Notes: generated by a model not told the origin, from the letters alone. A DNA stretch of 64,000 bases from Thauera sp. 2A1 (GCF_009469595.2 NZ_SSXV01000008.1:62001-126000), one strand, 5' to 3'. Positions 25,349 through 39,737 are shown, counted from the first letter of the stretch. Program-made: numbers and translations.

Positions 25349-25455
25349 CTTGTCCGCTATCCCGTCCGTCTACCTTGTTGTCCGCGAACGCGTTGATCAA
25401 GCACGTTATCGGACATTGTCCAGCTTGACGGTCTAATGATCGTTTGGCGGACAAG
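25349..25455. repeat. Cluster of GTCCG/CGGAC motifs in both orientations
   Basis: CTTGTCCGC (25349-25357) and its exact inverse GCGGACAAG (25447-25455) enclose further copies: TTGTCCGC (25377-25384) and a GGACATTGTCC palindrome (25411-25421). The clustering in a gene-free stretch suggests a binding or recombination site. No family can be named. Confidence 0.4.
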
Positions 25456-25465
25456 GCGACTGGCA

Positions 25466-25705
25466 TCAGCCGAACAGCTCGCTATGGGAGCCAAGCCGCG
25501 CCAGTCGCAGGGTGTCGGCGTCGGACTTGCGGTAGATCAGCAGCAGGTCGGGCTTGATGTGGCATTCGCGGTAGCCCGCCCAATCGCCGGAAAGATCGTG
25601 GTCGCGGTATCGCACATCCAGGGGCTGATCGGTCGCCAGCGCGACCAGAACCGGCTTGAGGTCATCATTCGTGCAGCGGACTCCTGATACTGTTCGTTCA
25701 ATAGA
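25466..25705 (-). pseudogene. YafQ/RelE-type mRNA interferase, 5' truncated
   Basis: The frame contains LVALATDQPLDVRYRDHDLS, GYRECHIKPDLLLIYRK and LRLARLGSHSELFG. This is the C-terminal two thirds of a YafQ-type toxin, including the penultimate catalytic His. The N-terminal helices and a start codon are missing. The frame runs directly into the left terminal repeat of the 22.8-kb transposon, where it meets a stop. No antitoxin is present. Confidence 0.7.
25700..25705. repeat. Left direct repeat AATAGA flanking the outer transposon
   Basis: AATAGA directly precedes the left terminal repeat and recurs immediately after the right one (48505-48510). Five of the six bases are the expected Tn3-family target duplication. 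This supports insertion of 25706-48504 as one unit. Confidence 0.75.
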
Positions 25706-25743
25706 GGGGTCGTCTCAGAAAACGGAAAATAAAGCACGCTAAG
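25706..25743. repeat. Left 38-bp terminal inverted repeat
   Basis: The sequence runs GGGGTCGTCTC...GCACGCTAAG and is identical to the inverse of 48467-48504. It contains the tnpA stop codon. Confidence 0.9.
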
Positions 25744-28705
25744 CCGGTTGCAGCGGCCGTAGCGGCCTGAACTTGCCCGCGCCGATCTTGGCGCTGCTGC
25801 GCCAGAGGTAATCGCCGGTCAGGTTGATGTGCTCCCAGCCGAGCGGCGACAGGTACTGCAACAGGCCGTCATCGACGGCTTGACCGTGGCCACGCAAGGC
25901 GTTCGCGGCCCGTTCCAGATAAACCGTGTTCCACAGCACGATGGCTGCCGTCACCAGGTTGAGGCCGCTGGCCCGGTAGCGTTGCTGCTCGAAACTGCGG
26001 TCGCGGATTTCGCCCAGGCGGTTGAAGAACACGGCACGGGCCAGCGCGTTGCGGGCCTCGCCCTTGTTCAGTCCGGCATGCACACGGCGGCGCAGCTCGA
26101 CGCTTTGCAACCAGTCTAGGATGAACAGCGTGCGCTCGATGCGGCCCAACTCGCGCAGGGCGACGGCCAGACCATTCTGGCGCGGATAGCTGCCGAGCTT
26201 GCGCAGCATCAGCGAGGCCGTCACCGTGCCTTGTTTGATCGACGTGGCCAGCCGCAGGATTTCATCCCAATGGGCGCGGACGTGCTTGATGTTGAGCGTG
26301 CCGCCGATCATCGGTTTCAATGTCTCGTAGGCGGCATCGCCCTTTGGAATGTAGAGCTTGGTGTCGCCCAGGTCACGGATGCGCGGCGCGAAGCGGAAGC
26401 CCAGCAGGTGCATCAGCGCGAAGACGTGATCGGTGAAGCCCGCCGTGTCGGTGTAGTGCTCCTCGATGCGCAGGTCGGATTCGTGGTACAGCAGGCCGTC
26501 GAGCACGTAGGTCGAGTCGCGCACGCCGACATTCACCACCTTGGTGTGGAACGGCGCGTACTGGTCGGAGATGTGGGTGTAGAACGTCCGCCCTGGGCTG
26601 CTGCCGTATTTTGGGTTGATGTGGCCGGTACTCTCGGCCTTGCTGCCGGTGCGGAAGTTCTGGCCGTCCGATGACGACGTGGTGCCGTCGCCCCAGTGCT
26701 CGGCGAAGGGATGCCGGAACTGCGCGTTGACCAGCTCGGCCAGCGCCGCCCCGTAGGTTTCGTCGCGGATGTGCCAGGCTTGCAGCCAGGCCAGCTTGGC
26801 GTAGGTTGTGCCGGGGCAGGACTCTGCCATCTTGGTCAGGCCCAGGTTGATCGCGTCGGCGAGGATCGTGGTCAGCAGCAGGTTCTTGTCCTTGGCCAGG
26901 TCGCCCGATTTCAGATGCGCGAAGTGCCGGGTGAAGCCCGTCCATTCGTCCACCTCCAGCAGCAATTCGGTGATCTTGACGTGCGGCAGGGCCATTGCGG
27001 TCTGGTCGATCAGGGCCTGCGCGGTGTCGGGCACCGCCGCGTCGAGTGGCGTGATCTTCAGTCCCGATTCGGTGATGATGGCATCCGGCAACTCGTTGGC
27101 CAGCGCCATGCGGTTTACGGTGGTGAGCTGCGTTTCCAGCAGCGTCAGCCGTTCATGCAGGTACTGGTCGCAATCGGTGGCCACAGCCAGCGGCAATTCG
27201 CTGGCCTGCTTGAGGCTGGCAAATTTCGCTGGCGGCACCAGGTAGTCCTCGAAATCCTTGAACTGGCGGGAGCCTTGCACCCAGATGTCGCCGGAGCGCA
27301 GTGCGTTCTTCATCTCCGACAGCGCGCACAGTTCGTAGTAACGCCGGTCGATTCCGGCGTCGGTCATCACCAGCTTTTGCCAGCGCGGCTTGATGAAATC
27401 GGTTGGCGCATCGGCGGGCACCTTGCGGGCGTTGTCGCTGTTCATGTTGCGCAGCACTTCGATAGCGTCGAGCACGTCCTTGGCGGCGGGCGCGGCCCGC
27501 AGCTTGAGCACGGCGAGGAATTCCGGCGCGTAGCGGCGCAGCGTGGCATAGCTCTCGCCGATGCGGTGCAGGAAATCGAAGTCCTCGGGCTGCGCGAGTT
27601 TCTGCGCCTCGGTGACGCTCTCGGCGAAGGCATCCCAGGACATGACGGCTTCGATGGCGGCGAACGGATCGCGGCCGGCTTGCTTGGCCTCGATCAGCGC
27701 CTGGCCGATGCGTCCGAATAGCCGCACCTTGGCATTGATCGCCTTGCCGGATGCCTGGAACTGCTGCTGATGTTTGTTCTTGGCGGCGTTGAACAGTTTG
27801 CCCAGAATGCGGTCGTGCAGGTCGATGATTTCGTCAGTGACGGTCGCCATGCCTTCGATGGTGAGCGCAACCAGAGTCGCGTAGCGGCGCTGCGGCTCGA
27901 ACTTGGCCAGGTCGGCTGGCGTCATCTGGCCACCCTCGCGGGCGATCTTGAGCAGCCGGTTCTGGTGCACCGACCGCTCGATGCCGGAGGGCAGGTCGAG
28001 CGCCTGCCACGCCTTGAGGCGTTCGATGTGTTCCAGCATGTGCCGCGAGTTCGGTTTGACCGGGGATTGCCGCAGCCAGGCCAGCCAGGTCGTCTTGCCG
28101 TTGTCGCGGCGCTTGAGCAGATCGTCGAGGCGACGGCGATGCATGTCCGATAGCGGTTCGGCCAAGGCGTCGTAGATGCGCCGGTTGGCGCGGGTGATCG
28201 CCTCGGCGCTCGCCCGCTCGACGGCGTTGAGAGCAGGCAGAATGACCGACTGCCGCCGCAGGTGCTCGATGAAGGCGCTTGCCAGCACAATGCCCTTGTC
28301 GGTTTGCATGGCCAGCTCGGTCAGCGTGTGGACGGCCTGCCGGTAGTGGCTCATGGTGAAGGGCCGGAAACCGAAGACGGTTTGCAGCTCGATCAGGTGC
28401 TCACGCCGGGTCTGCTCCCGCTGTCCGTACTTGCCCCAGCTTTCGATGCTGACCTTGAGCTGGTCGGCGACCAGTTTCAGCAAGGGCGGGAACGGCGGTT
28501 CATCAACGCCCAGTATGACGCCCGGAAAGCGTAGGTAGCAAAGCTGCACCGCGAAGCCCAGCCGATTGGCCGGGCCGCGCCGCTGCCGGATGATGGAGAG
28601 GTCGCTTTCGCTGAACGTGTAGTGACGGATCAACTCATCCTTGGTGTCCGGCAACGCCAGCAGGCTTTCGCGCTCGGCGGCGGAGAGGATCGAACGGCGG
28701 GGCAT
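25739..28705 (-). CDS. tnpA: Tn3-family transposase TnpA (Tn21 subgroup)
   Basis: A 988-residue DDE transposase, the size of Tn21 TnpA, starting at [20 protein letters not shown] with AAGAAGG upstream. The N-terminal DNA-binding region ([20 protein letters not shown]) and the C-terminal catalytic core are complete: the first Asp near [11 protein letters not shown], the Tn3-typical [20 protein letters not shown] segment, and the C-terminal Glu region with [20 protein letters not shown]. It recognises the 38-bp ends and does replicative transposition. A longer in-frame start at 28795 would run into the Tn5053 end and is not preferred. The protein appears intact. Confidence 0.93.
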   Translation of the reverse strand: MPRRSILSAAERESLLALPDTKDELIRHYTFSESDLSIIRQRRGPANRLGFAVQLCYLRFPGVILGVDEPPFPPLLKLVADQLKVSIESWGKYGQREQTRREHLIELQTVFGFRPFTMSHYRQAVHTLTELAMQTDKGIVLASAFIEHLRRQSVILPALNAVERASAEAITRANRRIYDALAEPLSDMHRRRLDDLLKRRDNGKTTWLAWLRQSPVKPNSRHMLEHIERLKAWQALDLPSGIERSVHQNRLLKIAREGGQMTPADLAKFEPQRRYATLVALTIEGMATVTDEIIDLHDRILGKLFNAAKNKHQQQFQASGKAINAKVRLFGRIGQALIEAKQAGRDPFAAIEAVMSWDAFAESVTEAQKLAQPEDFDFLHRIGESYATLRRYAPEFLAVLKLRAAPAAKDVLDAIEVLRNMNSDNARKVPADAPTDFIKPRWQKLVMTDAGIDRRYYELCALSEMKNALRSGDIWVQGSRQFKDFEDYLVPPAKFASLKQASELPLAVATDCDQYLHERLTLLETQLTTVNRMALANELPDAIITESGLKITPLDAAVPDTAQALIDQTAMALPHVKITELLLEVDEWTGFTRHFAHLKSGDLAKDKNLLLTTILADAINLGLTKMAESCPGTTYAKLAWLQAWHIRDETYGAALAELVNAQFRHPFAEHWGDGTTSSSDGQNFRTGSKAESTGHINPKYGSSPGRTFYTHISDQYAPFHTKVVNVGVRDSTYVLDGLLYHESDLRIEEHYTDTAGFTDHVFALMHLLGFRFAPRIRDLGDTKLYIPKGDAAYETLKPMIGGTLNIKHVRAHWDEILRLATSIKQGTVTASLMLRKLGSYPRQNGLAVALRELGRIERTLFILDWLQSVELRRRVHAGLNKGEARNALARAVFFNRLGEIRDRSFEQQRYRASGLNLVTAAIVLWNTVYLERAANALRGHGQAVDDGLLQYLSPLGWEHINLTGDYLWRSSAKIGAGKFRPLRPLQPA

Positions 28706-28767
28706 GCGGTTTCCTTCTTCTTGAAAACGTAGGTTTGTGACAAGCCCGCCAAGGCAACCGGCGCGGC

Positions 28768-28792
28768 TGTCATTTTCAGAAGACGACTGCAC
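28768..28792. repeat. Tn402-family terminal repeat, tniA end (IRt)
   Basis: It begins TGTCATTTTCAGAAGACGAC. It lies about 60 bp upstream of the Tn21-type tnpA start, where a res site would be expected, matching the preference of this family for res regions. Confidence 0.88.
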
Positions 28793-28908
28793 CATTCAGC
28801 GCGGTTTGAAGCCTCTTGTGCATACGGCTCCTGACAGCCAGATATCAGGACTCCTCTGCACGAAACTCGTCTATGCTCAATACTCGTGTGCACCAAAGCG
28901 AGATGAGC

Positions 28909-30591
28909 ATGGCGACCGATACCGCACCGATTACCGAGCACGGCGTGGCCACCCTGCCAGAACAGGCATGGGAGCGTGCGCGTCGTCGCGCGGAGATCAT
29001 TGGGCCGTTGGCGCAGTCGGAGACGGTTGGGCATGAAGCGGCCGACGCGGCAGCCCAGGCATTGGGGCTGTCCCGGCGGCAGGTCTACGTCCTGATCCGC
29101 CGTGCCCGGCTAGGATCGGGGCTGGTCACTGACTTGGCTCTTGGGCAGTCGAGCGGTGGCAAAGGTAAAGGCCGCTTGCCGGAGTCGGTCGAACGAATCA
29201 TCCGCGAGTTACTGCAAAAGCGCTTCCTGACCAAGCAGAAGCGTAGCTTGGCGGCGTTCCACCGCGAAGTTGTGCGGGCGTGCAAGCTGCAAAAGCTGCG
29301 GGTGCCGGCGCGCAACACGGTGGCTCTGCGGATCGCCGGCCTCGATCCGCGCGAGGTCACTCACCGCCGGGAAGGACAAGATGCCGCCCGCGACCTGCAA
29401 GGTGTTGGTGGTGTTCCGCCACCCGTCTCCGCGCCGCTGGAGCAGGTGCAGATCGACCACACAGTCATCGACCTGATCGTGGTGGACGAGCGCGACCGGC
29501 AACCGATTGGCCGTCCATACCTGACCCTCGCCATCGACGTATTCACCCGCTGCGTGGTTGGCATGGTCGTTACGCTGGAAGCCCCGTCCGCCGTCTCGGT
29601 CGGCTTGTGCTTGGTGCATGCCGCCTGCGACAAGCGCCCTTGGTTGGAAGGGTTGAACGTAGAGATGGATTGGCCGATGAGCGGCAAGCCCAGACTGCTC
29701 TACTTGGACAACGCGGCTGAGTTCAAGAGCGAGGCGCTGCGCCGTGGCTGCGAGCAGCATGGCATCCGGTTGGACTATCGCCCGCTCGGGCAGCCGCACT
29801 ACGGCGGTATCGTGGAACGGATCATCGGCACGGCGATGCAGATGATCCACGACGAATTGCCGGGGACGACCTTCTCCAATCCTGACCAGCGCGGGGAATA
29901 CGCCTCCGAGAAGATGGCCGCCCTGACACTGCGCGAGCTGGAGCGCTGGCTCACATTGGCGGTCGGCACCTATCACGGCTCCGTGCACAACGGCCTGCTC
30001 CAACCGCCGGCCGCGCGCTGGGCCGAAGCTATCACGCGGACCGGCGTGCCAACCGTCATCACTCGCGCTACGGCTTTTCTGGTCGATTTTCTGCCCATCA
30101 TCCGCCGCACGCTGACCCGCACCGGCTTCGTCATCGACCACATCCACTACTACGCCGATGCGCTCAAGCCGTGGATAGCTCGGCGGGACCGCTTGCCTGC
30201 GTTCCTGATCCGGCGCGACCCGCGCGACATCAGCCGCATATGGGTGCTGGAACCAGAGGGGCAGCACTACCTGGAAATTCCCTACCGTACCTTGTCGCAC
30301 CCGGCTGTCACCCTATGGGAACAACGGCAGGCGCTGGCGAAATTACGGCAGCAAGGGCGCGAACAGGTGGATGAGTCAGCGCTGTTCCGCATGATCGGCC
30401 AGATGCGAGAAATCGTGACCACCGCGCAGAAAGCTACGCGCAAGGCGCGGCGCGACGCGGATCGACGCCAGCATCTCAAGGCAACGGCACCGCCTGTCAA
30501 AACCACGCCACCACCAGATGCGGACATGGCTGACCCACAGGCCGACAACCAGCCGCCGGCCAAACCGTTCGACCAGATTGAGGAGTGGTAG
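28909..30591 (+). CDS. tniA: TniA transposase
   Basis: A 560-residue D,D-35-E transposase of the Tn5053/Tn402 family. An N-terminal helix-turn-helix (AAQALGLSRRQVYVLIRRAR) is followed by the retroviral-integrase core: QIDHTVIDLIVVDERDRQPI (first Asp), LLYLDNAAEFKSEALRRG (second Asp) and PHYGGIVERIIGT (Glu). TniA binds the terminal repeats and works with TniB and TniQ. ATG 28909 (MATDTAPI) is preferred over 28903 by comparison with known TniA. Its stop overlaps the tniB start region. Confidence 0.93.
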   Translation: MATDTAPITEHGVATLPEQAWERARRRAEIIGPLAQSETVGHEAADAAAQALGLSRRQVYVLIRRARLGSGLVTDLALGQSSGGKGKGRLPESVERIIRELLQKRFLTKQKRSLAAFHREVVRACKLQKLRVPARNTVALRIAGLDPREVTHRREGQDAARDLQGVGGVPPPVSAPLEQVQIDHTVIDLIVVDERDRQPIGRPYLTLAIDVFTRCVVGMVVTLEAPSAVSVGLCLVHAACDKRPWLEGLNVEMDWPMSGKPRLLYLDNAAEFKSEALRRGCEQHGIRLDYRPLGQPHYGGIVERIIGTAMQMIHDELPGTTFSNPDQRGEYASEKMAALTLRELERWLTLAVGTYHGSVHNGLLQPPAARWAEAITRTGVPTVITRATAFLVDFLPIIRRTLTRTGFVIDHIHYYADALKPWIARRDRLPAFLIRRDPRDISRIWVLEPEGQHYLEIPYRTLSHPAVTLWEQRQALAKLRQQGREQVDESALFRMIGQMREIVTTAQKATRKARRDADRRQHLKATAPPVKTTPPPDADMADPQADNQPPAKPFDQIEEW

Positions 30592-30593
30592 CC

Positions 30594-31502
30594 GTGGACG
30601 AATATCCCATCATCGACTTGTCACACCTGCTGCCAGCGGCACAGGGGCTGGCTCGGCTGCCGGCGGACGAGCGCATCCAGCGCCTTCGCGCCGACCGCTG
30701 GATCGGCTATCCGCGCGCGGTCGAGGCGCTGAACCGGCTGGAAACCCTGTATGCGTGGCCAAACAAGCAACGCATGCCCAACCTGCTGCTGGTCGGCCCG
30801 ACCAACAACGGCAAGTCGATGATCGTCGAGAAGTTCCGGCGCACGCATCCGGCCAGCGCCGACGCCGACCAGGAGCACATTCCGGTACTGGTCGTGCAGA
30901 TGCCATCCGAACCGTCGGTAATCCGCTTCTACGTCGCGCTGCTCGCGGCGATGGGTGCGCCATTGCGACCGCGCCCACGGCTGCCAGAAATGGAACAACT
31001 GGCGCTGGCACTGCTGCGCAAGGTCGGCGTGCGCATGCTGGTGATCGACGAGTTGCACAACGTCCTGGCCGGTAACAGCGTCAACCGCCGGGAATTTCTC
31101 AATCTCCTGCGCTTCCTCGGCAATGAACTGCGCATCCCACTGGTCGGGGTCGGCACGCGCGACGCCTACCTGGTCATCCGCTCCGATGACCAGTTGGAAA
31201 ATCGCTTCGAGCCGATGATGCTGCCGGTATGGGAGGCCAACGACGATTGCTGCTCACTGCTGGCCAGCTTCGCCGCTTCGCTTCCACTGCGGCGCCCCTC
31301 GTCGATTGCCACGCTGGACATGGCCCGCTACCTGCTCACACGCAGCGAAGGCACCATCGGCGAACTGACGCACTTGCTGATGGCGGCAGCCCTCGCCGCC
31401 GTGGAGAGCGGCGAGGAAGCGATCAACCATCGCACGCTGAGCATGGCCGATTACACCGGCCCCAGCGAGCGGCGTCGGCAATTCGAGCGGGAACTGATGT
31501 GA
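30594..31502 (+). CDS. tniB: TniB transposition ATPase
   Basis: A 302-residue AAA+ ATPase starting with GTG (VDEYPIIDL), as in Tn5053. Walker A is LLLVGPTNNGKSMIVEKF and Walker B is RMLVIDELHNVLAG. It selects and activates target DNA for TniA, like MuB or TnsC. A ribosome binding site (GAGGAGTGG) lies at the end of tniA. Intact. Confidence 0.93.
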   Translation: MDEYPIIDLSHLLPAAQGLARLPADERIQRLRADRWIGYPRAVEALNRLETLYAWPNKQRMPNLLLVGPTNNGKSMIVEKFRRTHPASADADQEHIPVLVVQMPSEPSVIRFYVALLAAMGAPLRPRPRLPEMEQLALALLRKVGVRMLVIDELHNVLAGNSVNRREFLNLLRFLGNELRIPLVGVGTRDAYLVIRSDDQLENRFEPMMLPVWEANDDCCSLLASFAASLPLRRPSSIATLDMARYLLTRSEGTIGELTHLLMAAALAAVESGEEAINHRTLSMADYTGPSERRRQFERELM

Positions 31503-32716
31503 AGCCAGCGCCACGCTGGCCACTGCATCCGGCTCCCAGGGAAGGTGAAGCCTTGTCTTCGTGGCTCAACCGCGTGGCCCTTTGCTATCACATAGAGGTG
31601 TCCGAGCTGCTGGAGCACGATCTTGGTCACGGTCAGGTTGATGACCTGGACACCGCGCCACCACTGGCGCTGCTGGCGATGCTTTCCCAGCGGAGCGGCA
31701 TCGAACTGAACCGGCTGCGTTGCATGAGCTTTGCCGGCTGGGTGCCTTGGCTACTGGACAGCCTTGATGATCAGATTCCAGATGCATTGGAGACCTATGC
31801 GTTCCAGCTCTCGGTGTTGCTGCCGACACACCGCCGTAAGACGCGATCCATCACGAGCTGGCGTGCCTGGCTGCCCAGCCAGCCGATACACCGCGCCTGT
31901 CCGCTATGCCTGAACGATCCGGAGAACCAAGCCGTACTGCTCGCGTGGAAGCTGCCCCTGATGCTGAGCTGCCCGCTGCATGGCTGCCGGCTGGAATCCT
32001 ATTGGGGCGTGCCAGGGCGGTTTCTAGGCTGGGAGAACGCCGACGCCGAACCGCGCACCGCCAGCGACGCGATTGCGGCGATGGACCAGCGTACCTGGCA
32101 GGCACTGACGACCGGTCACCTGGAGCTGCCGCGCCGACGCATCCATGCCGGATTGTGGTTTCGGCTGCTACGCACGCTGCTCGATGAGCTGAACACACCG
32201 CTTTCGGCGTGCGGAACCTACGCGGGGTATCTCCGCCAAGTCTGGGAAGGCTGCGGGCATCCGCTGCGTGCTGGGCAAAGTCTGTGGCGACCGTATGAAA
32301 CCCTGAATCCGGCAGTACGGTTGCAGATGCTGGAGGCGGCGGCAACGGCAATCAGCTTGATTGAGGTGAGGTACATAAGCCCGCCAGGCGAGCAGGCAAA
32401 GCTGTTCTGGTCCGAGCCCCAAACAGGGTTCACCAGTGGCCTGCCGACGAAAGCGCCGAAGCCCGAACCCATCAATCACTGGCAGCGTGCAGTCCAGGCC
32501 ATCGACGAGGCCATCATTGAAGCGCGGCACAACCCCGAGACGGCACGCTCGCTGTTCGCGTTGGCTTCCTATGGTCGGCGCGACCCCGCTTCCCTGGAAC
32601 AGTTGCGCGCCACCTTCGCGAAGGAAGGCATCGCCACGGAATTTCTGTCACATTATGAGCCTGACGGATCCTTTGCATGTCTTAGACAGAATGACGGGTT
32701 AAGTGACAAATTTTGA
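31499..32716 (+). CDS. tniQ: TniQ targeting protein
   Basis: A 405-residue TniQ starting with GTG inside the tniB end (VKPAPRWPLH). It has the zinc-ribbon-type Cys/His motifs HRACPLCLNDPENQ and LSCPLHGC typical of TniQ/TnsD proteins. It is required for target choice and transposition along with TniA and TniB. Length matches Tn5053 TniQ. Confidence 0.92.
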   Translation: MKPAPRWPLHPAPREGEALSSWLNRVALCYHIEVSELLEHDLGHGQVDDLDTAPPLALLAMLSQRSGIELNRLRCMSFAGWVPWLLDSLDDQIPDALETYAFQLSVLLPTHRRKTRSITSWRAWLPSQPIHRACPLCLNDPENQAVLLAWKLPLMLSCPLHGCRLESYWGVPGRFLGWENADAEPRTASDAIAAMDQRTWQALTTGHLELPRRRIHAGLWFRLLRTLLDELNTPLSACGTYAGYLRQVWEGCGHPLRAGQSLWRPYETLNPAVRLQMLEAAATAISLIEVRYISPPGEQAKLFWSEPQTGFTSGLPTKAPKPEPINHWQRAVQAIDEAIIEARHNPETARSLFALASYGRRDPASLEQLRATFAKEGIATEFLSHYEPDGSFACLRQNDGLSDKF

Positions 32717-32740
32717 CGACCTTAACTTTCCGGCGCACAC

Positions 32741-32768
32741 TGTCACATAATCGAACGTATATGTGACA
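32741..32768. other. Resolution site (res) dyad upstream of tniR
   Basis: TGTCACATA (32741-32749) and its exact inverse TATGTGACA (32760-32768) lie just upstream of the resolvase ATG, where TniR would resolve cointegrates. A further half-site TGACAAATTTTG is at 32704-32715. Confidence 0.7.
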
Positions 32769-32776
32769 GGTACGAC

Positions 32777-33391
32777 ATGCTGATAGGCTACATGCGGGTA
32801 TCGAAGGCGGACGGCTCCCAGGCTACCGATTTGCAGCGCGACGCGCTGATTGCCGCCGGGGTCGATCCAGTACATCTTTACGAGGACCAGGCATCCGGCA
32901 TGCGCGAGGATCGGCCCGGCTTGACGAGCTGCCTGAAGGCGTTGCGAACTGGCGACACACTGGTCGTGTGGAAACTGGATCGGCTCGGACGCGACCTGCG
33001 ACATCTCATCAACACCGTGCACGACCTGACTGGGCGCGGCATCGGCTTGAAGGTATTAACCGGGCACGGCGCGGCCATCGACACCACGACCGCCGCCGGC
33101 AAGCTGGTCTTTGGCATCTTCGCCGCCCTGGCCGAGTTCGAGCGCGAGTTGATCGCGGAGCGCACGATTGCCGGCCTAGCCTCGGCCCGCGCGCGCGGGC
33201 GGAAAGGCGGCCGGCCGTTCAAGATGACCGCCGCCAAGCTGCGGCTGGCGATGGCGGCAATGGGTCAGCCAGAGACCAAGGTCGGCGACCTGTGCCAGGA
33301 ACTTGGCGTCACGCGGCAGACCCTGTATCGGCATGTTTCACCCAAGGGTGAGCTACGTCCAGATGGCGAGAAGCTACTCAGCCGAATTTGA
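32777..33391 (+). CDS. tniR: TniR serine resolvase
   Basis: A 204-residue serine recombinase of the resolvase/invertase family: catalytic Ser in MLIGYMRVSKADGSQATDLQ, the conserved LVVWKLDRLGRDLRHL segment, and a C-terminal helix-turn-helix (VGDLCQELGVTRQTLYRH). It resolves Tn5053 cointegrates at the adjacent dyad. It is the last gene of the tni set before the mer operon. Intact. Confidence 0.93.
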   Translation: MLIGYMRVSKADGSQATDLQRDALIAAGVDPVHLYEDQASGMREDRPGLTSCLKALRTGDTLVVWKLDRLGRDLRHLINTVHDLTGRGIGLKVLTGHGAAIDTTTAAGKLVFGIFAALAEFERELIAERTIAGLASARARGRKGGRPFKMTAAKLRLAMAAMGQPETKVGDLCQELGVTRQTLYRHVSPKGELRPDGEKLLSRI

Positions 33392-33443
33392 TGCCGGCAT
33401 GAGGCAACGTAGCGACAGCGTGGTTTGTCTCAATGGGAAGCGC

Positions 33444-33680
33444 TCATGATCGATCTTTGAAGGCCCGCAGCAGTCGTGTCACAGACAGGACGAACAAACC
33501 GGTCAGCGTGAGGGCTGCGATACCCCAGTACTCTCCGATGAACGCGCCGGCCGTCGTGCCGGCCAGCACAATGGCGAGAATCGGCAAATGGCAGGGACAG
33601 GTGAGCACGGCCAGCGCGCCCCACAGGTAGCCGGTGATCGGTTTGTGCGTCTCGGACGGCAAGCGCTCGGGGCTGTTCAT
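33444..33680 (-). CDS. merE: MerE mercury membrane protein
   Basis: A 78-residue protein with two membrane spans and the paired cysteines [16 protein letters not shown], as in MerE. It can take up Hg(II) and organomercury. It is the last gene of the mer operon and overlaps the merD stop by 4 bases. It lies downstream of the inserted transposon, so its normal transcription from the mer promoter is probably broken. Confidence 0.9.
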   Translation of the reverse strand: MNSPERLPSETHKPITGYLWGALAVLTCPCHLPILAIVLAGTTAGAFIGEYWGIAALTLTGLFVLSVTRLLRAFKDRS

Positions 33681-34042
33681 GGCAGACTCTCCGCGTGCTG
33701 TGCCGGCTCGGTCGGCATGGTGGCCAACTGCACCTCCAGATCGGCCAACGCTTCGCGCCGACGCTCGACGAACTGGCGCAGAACGGCAAGCTGCGCGGCC
33801 GCTTCATCGCCGTCCGCAGCATCCAGCGCCCGGCACAGCCGCGCCAGCGCGTCCAGGCCGATGCCCGCCTCGAAGGCCGCCCGCACGAAGCACAGCCGTT
33901 GCAAGGCGGCATCATCGAACAGGCCATAGCCGCCCGGGGTGCACGCCACCGGACGCAGCAATCCGCGCAGCAGGTAGTCGCGCACGATATGCACGCTCAC
34001 CCCGGCATCAAGGGCCAGCCGGGACACGGTGTAGGCGCTCAT
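33677..34042 (-). CDS. merD: MerD secondary regulator
   Basis: A 121-residue MerR-family protein with an N-terminal HTH ([20 protein letters not shown]) and the segment [20 protein letters not shown] typical of MerD. It lacks the full set of mercury-binding cysteines of MerR. MerD competes with MerR at the operator and helps switch the operon off. It is downstream of the transposon insertion, so expression is doubtful. Confidence 0.9.
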   Translation of the reverse strand: MSAYTVSRLALDAGVSVHIVRDYLLRGLLRPVACTPGGYGLFDDAALQRLCFVRAAFEAGIGLDALARLCRALDAADGDEAAAQLAVLRQFVERRREALADLEVQLATMPTEPAQHAESLP

Positions 34043-34058
34043 TGAAAACCTCCTTTTT

Positions 34059-38335
<4,277 letters not shown>

Positions 38336-38352
<17 letters not shown>

Positions 38353-38938
38353 CGGCTATCCTTCCTGCTCCACGCCAGCCTACTCGCGCCAAGGTTTCGA
38401 TCAAGGTGGTGCGCTTGACGCCGAAATTGCGGCACACCGCCGCCTTGGACATGCCGCTTTCGAGCGCGGCGAGGATGGCCTCCAGCTTCTCGCCGGTGAT
38501 CGCCTGCGGCCGGCCACCGATCCGACCACGTTTGCGGGCGGCGGCCAGGCCGGCGACGACGCGCTCCTGGATCAAGGCGCGCTCGTATTGTGCGAGCGCG
38601 CCGAACACCTGGAACAGAAACTCGCCCGATGGCGTGGTGGTATCCAGGTTCTCCGTCAGCGAGCGGAACGCCACCCGCTTGTCCTTGAGCGAGGTCACGA
38701 TGGCGAGCAGGTGCGACAGCGAGCGGCCGAGCCGGTCGAGCTTCCACACCACCAGCACGTCGCCGGGGCGGACGAATTCGAGCGCCCGCGCCAGACCCAC
38801 GCGGTCATCCTTCGCGCCGGAGGCGTGATCCTCGAACAGGTGACGTGGATCGATACCGGCACCGAGCAGCGCGTCGCGCTGCAAGTCGGTGCTCTGGCGG
38901 TCGGAGTCCGACGACACGCGCATGTAGCCTACCAACAT
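38336..38938 (-). CDS. tnpR: Serine resolvase TnpR of the inner transposon
   Basis: A 200-residue resolvase starting at MLVGYMRVSSDSDRQSTDLQ with the catalytic Ser, LVVWKLDRLGRSLSHLLAIV, and the C-terminal HTH segment SGMSKAAVCRNFGVKRTTLI. It resolves cointegrates and probably represses its own promoter in the 38939-39141 interval. A start at 39031 is possible but would add a non-conserved extension. Transcribed with tnpA, divergent from the toxin-antitoxin genes. Confidence 0.92.
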
Positions 38939-39102
38939 AAGCGGATAACCATGAAAAATGGGTTTCCGTATGGTAGCGGATAGCGACAGAGTTTTCCGCA
39001 CAATTTTGAGGGTGCCCAGAGGTTGGTGCATGCCCTTGTTGCAGATATGTCGTAAAACAAGTGTTTTCCGATAAACACGGCTTGCAGCCTAAAATAGCCG
39101 GG

Positions 39103-39120
39103 GTTATACTTTGATATAAC
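39103..39120. promoter_or_regulatory. Palindrome upstream of the mazEF-like operon
   Basis: GTTATA-CTTTGA-TATAAC is a perfect 6-bp inverted repeat 22 bases before the antitoxin ATG. Its TATAAC half could serve as a -10 element. This is the expected place for antitoxin autorepression, and the res site for tnpR must lie in the same interval. Confidence 0.55.
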
Positions 39121-39141
39121 TTAACCCATTGGAGACGCATC

Positions 39142-39399
39142 ATGCACACAACCAATCTCCGCAAGGTCGGTGGCTCGATCATGTTGGCCGTGCCGCCTGC
39201 CTTCCTCGACCAGCTGCACCTGCAAGCCGGCGCAACGGTCGGCCTCGCGGTTGATCATGGCTGCCTGGTAGTCAATCCCAATCCGCGGCCGCGCTACACG
39301 CTCGCGGAGTTGCTGGCCGCGTCGGACTATTCACAGCCGCAGCCAGCCGAGGAACGCGAATGGGTCGATGCGCCCGCCGTGGGCGGTGAATTGCTATGA
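39142..39399 (+). CDS. MazE/PemI-type antitoxin
   Basis: An 85-residue AbrB-fold antitoxin: LRKVGGSIMLAVPPAFLDQL is the swapped-hairpin DNA-binding motif, and the acidic C-terminal tail (QPAEEREWVDAP) would block the toxin. The ATG follows TTGGAG. It overlaps the toxin gene by 4 bases. As a transposon passenger it can stabilise its host replicon. Confidence 0.87.
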   Translation: MHTTNLRKVGGSIMLAVPPAFLDQLHLQAGATVGLAVDHGCLVVNPNPRPRYTLAELLAASDYSQPQPAEEREWVDAPAVGGELL

Positions 39400-39722
39400 A
39401 GCGGGGCGACATCTATCTCGTGTCGCTCGATCCGACCGCAGGGCATGAACAATGCGGCAGCCGTCCCGTACTGGTCGTATCGCCCACCGAGTTCAACGAA
39501 GCGACCAAGCTGCCGGTGATCCTGCCAATCACCAAGGGCGGCGAGTTTGCCCGTCGCCTTGGCTTCGCCGTGCCCTTGGCCGGGATCAAGACTACCGGCG
39601 TCGTGCGCTGTGACCAGCCGCGAGTGATCGACTTGGCCGCACGCCATGCCCGCAAGGTCGACACGCTGCCAGCGCCGCTCATGGATGAAGTGTTGGCGAA
39701 GGTCGCCACGCTTTTCGAGTAA
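39396..39722 (+). CDS. MazF/PemK-type endoribonuclease toxin
   Basis: A 108-residue PemK-like protein: MKRGDIYLVSLDPTAGHEQC at the N-terminus, GSRPVLVVSPTEFNEATK, and KTTGVVRCDQPRVIDLAARH carrying conserved catalytic-region residues. Such toxins cut mRNA at short sequences. It pairs with the upstream antitoxin. Intact. Confidence 0.9.
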   Translation: MKRGDIYLVSLDPTAGHEQCGSRPVLVVSPTEFNEATKLPVILPITKGGEFARRLGFAVPLAGIKTTGVVRCDQPRVIDLAARHARKVDTLPAPLMDEVLAKVATLFE

Positions 39723-39737
39723 ATTGCGTTTACCGTC

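Noticed and set aside
28816..28908. Longer N-terminus for TniA
   Set aside because: The extra in-frame codons come from the terminal region of the transposon and have no similarity to known TniA; ATG 28909 matches the family start.
30518..32716. Long plus-strand alternative frames over tniB and tniQ
   Set aside because: The frame at 31229 becomes tniQ only after 31499; the earlier part is an out-of-frame reading of tniB.
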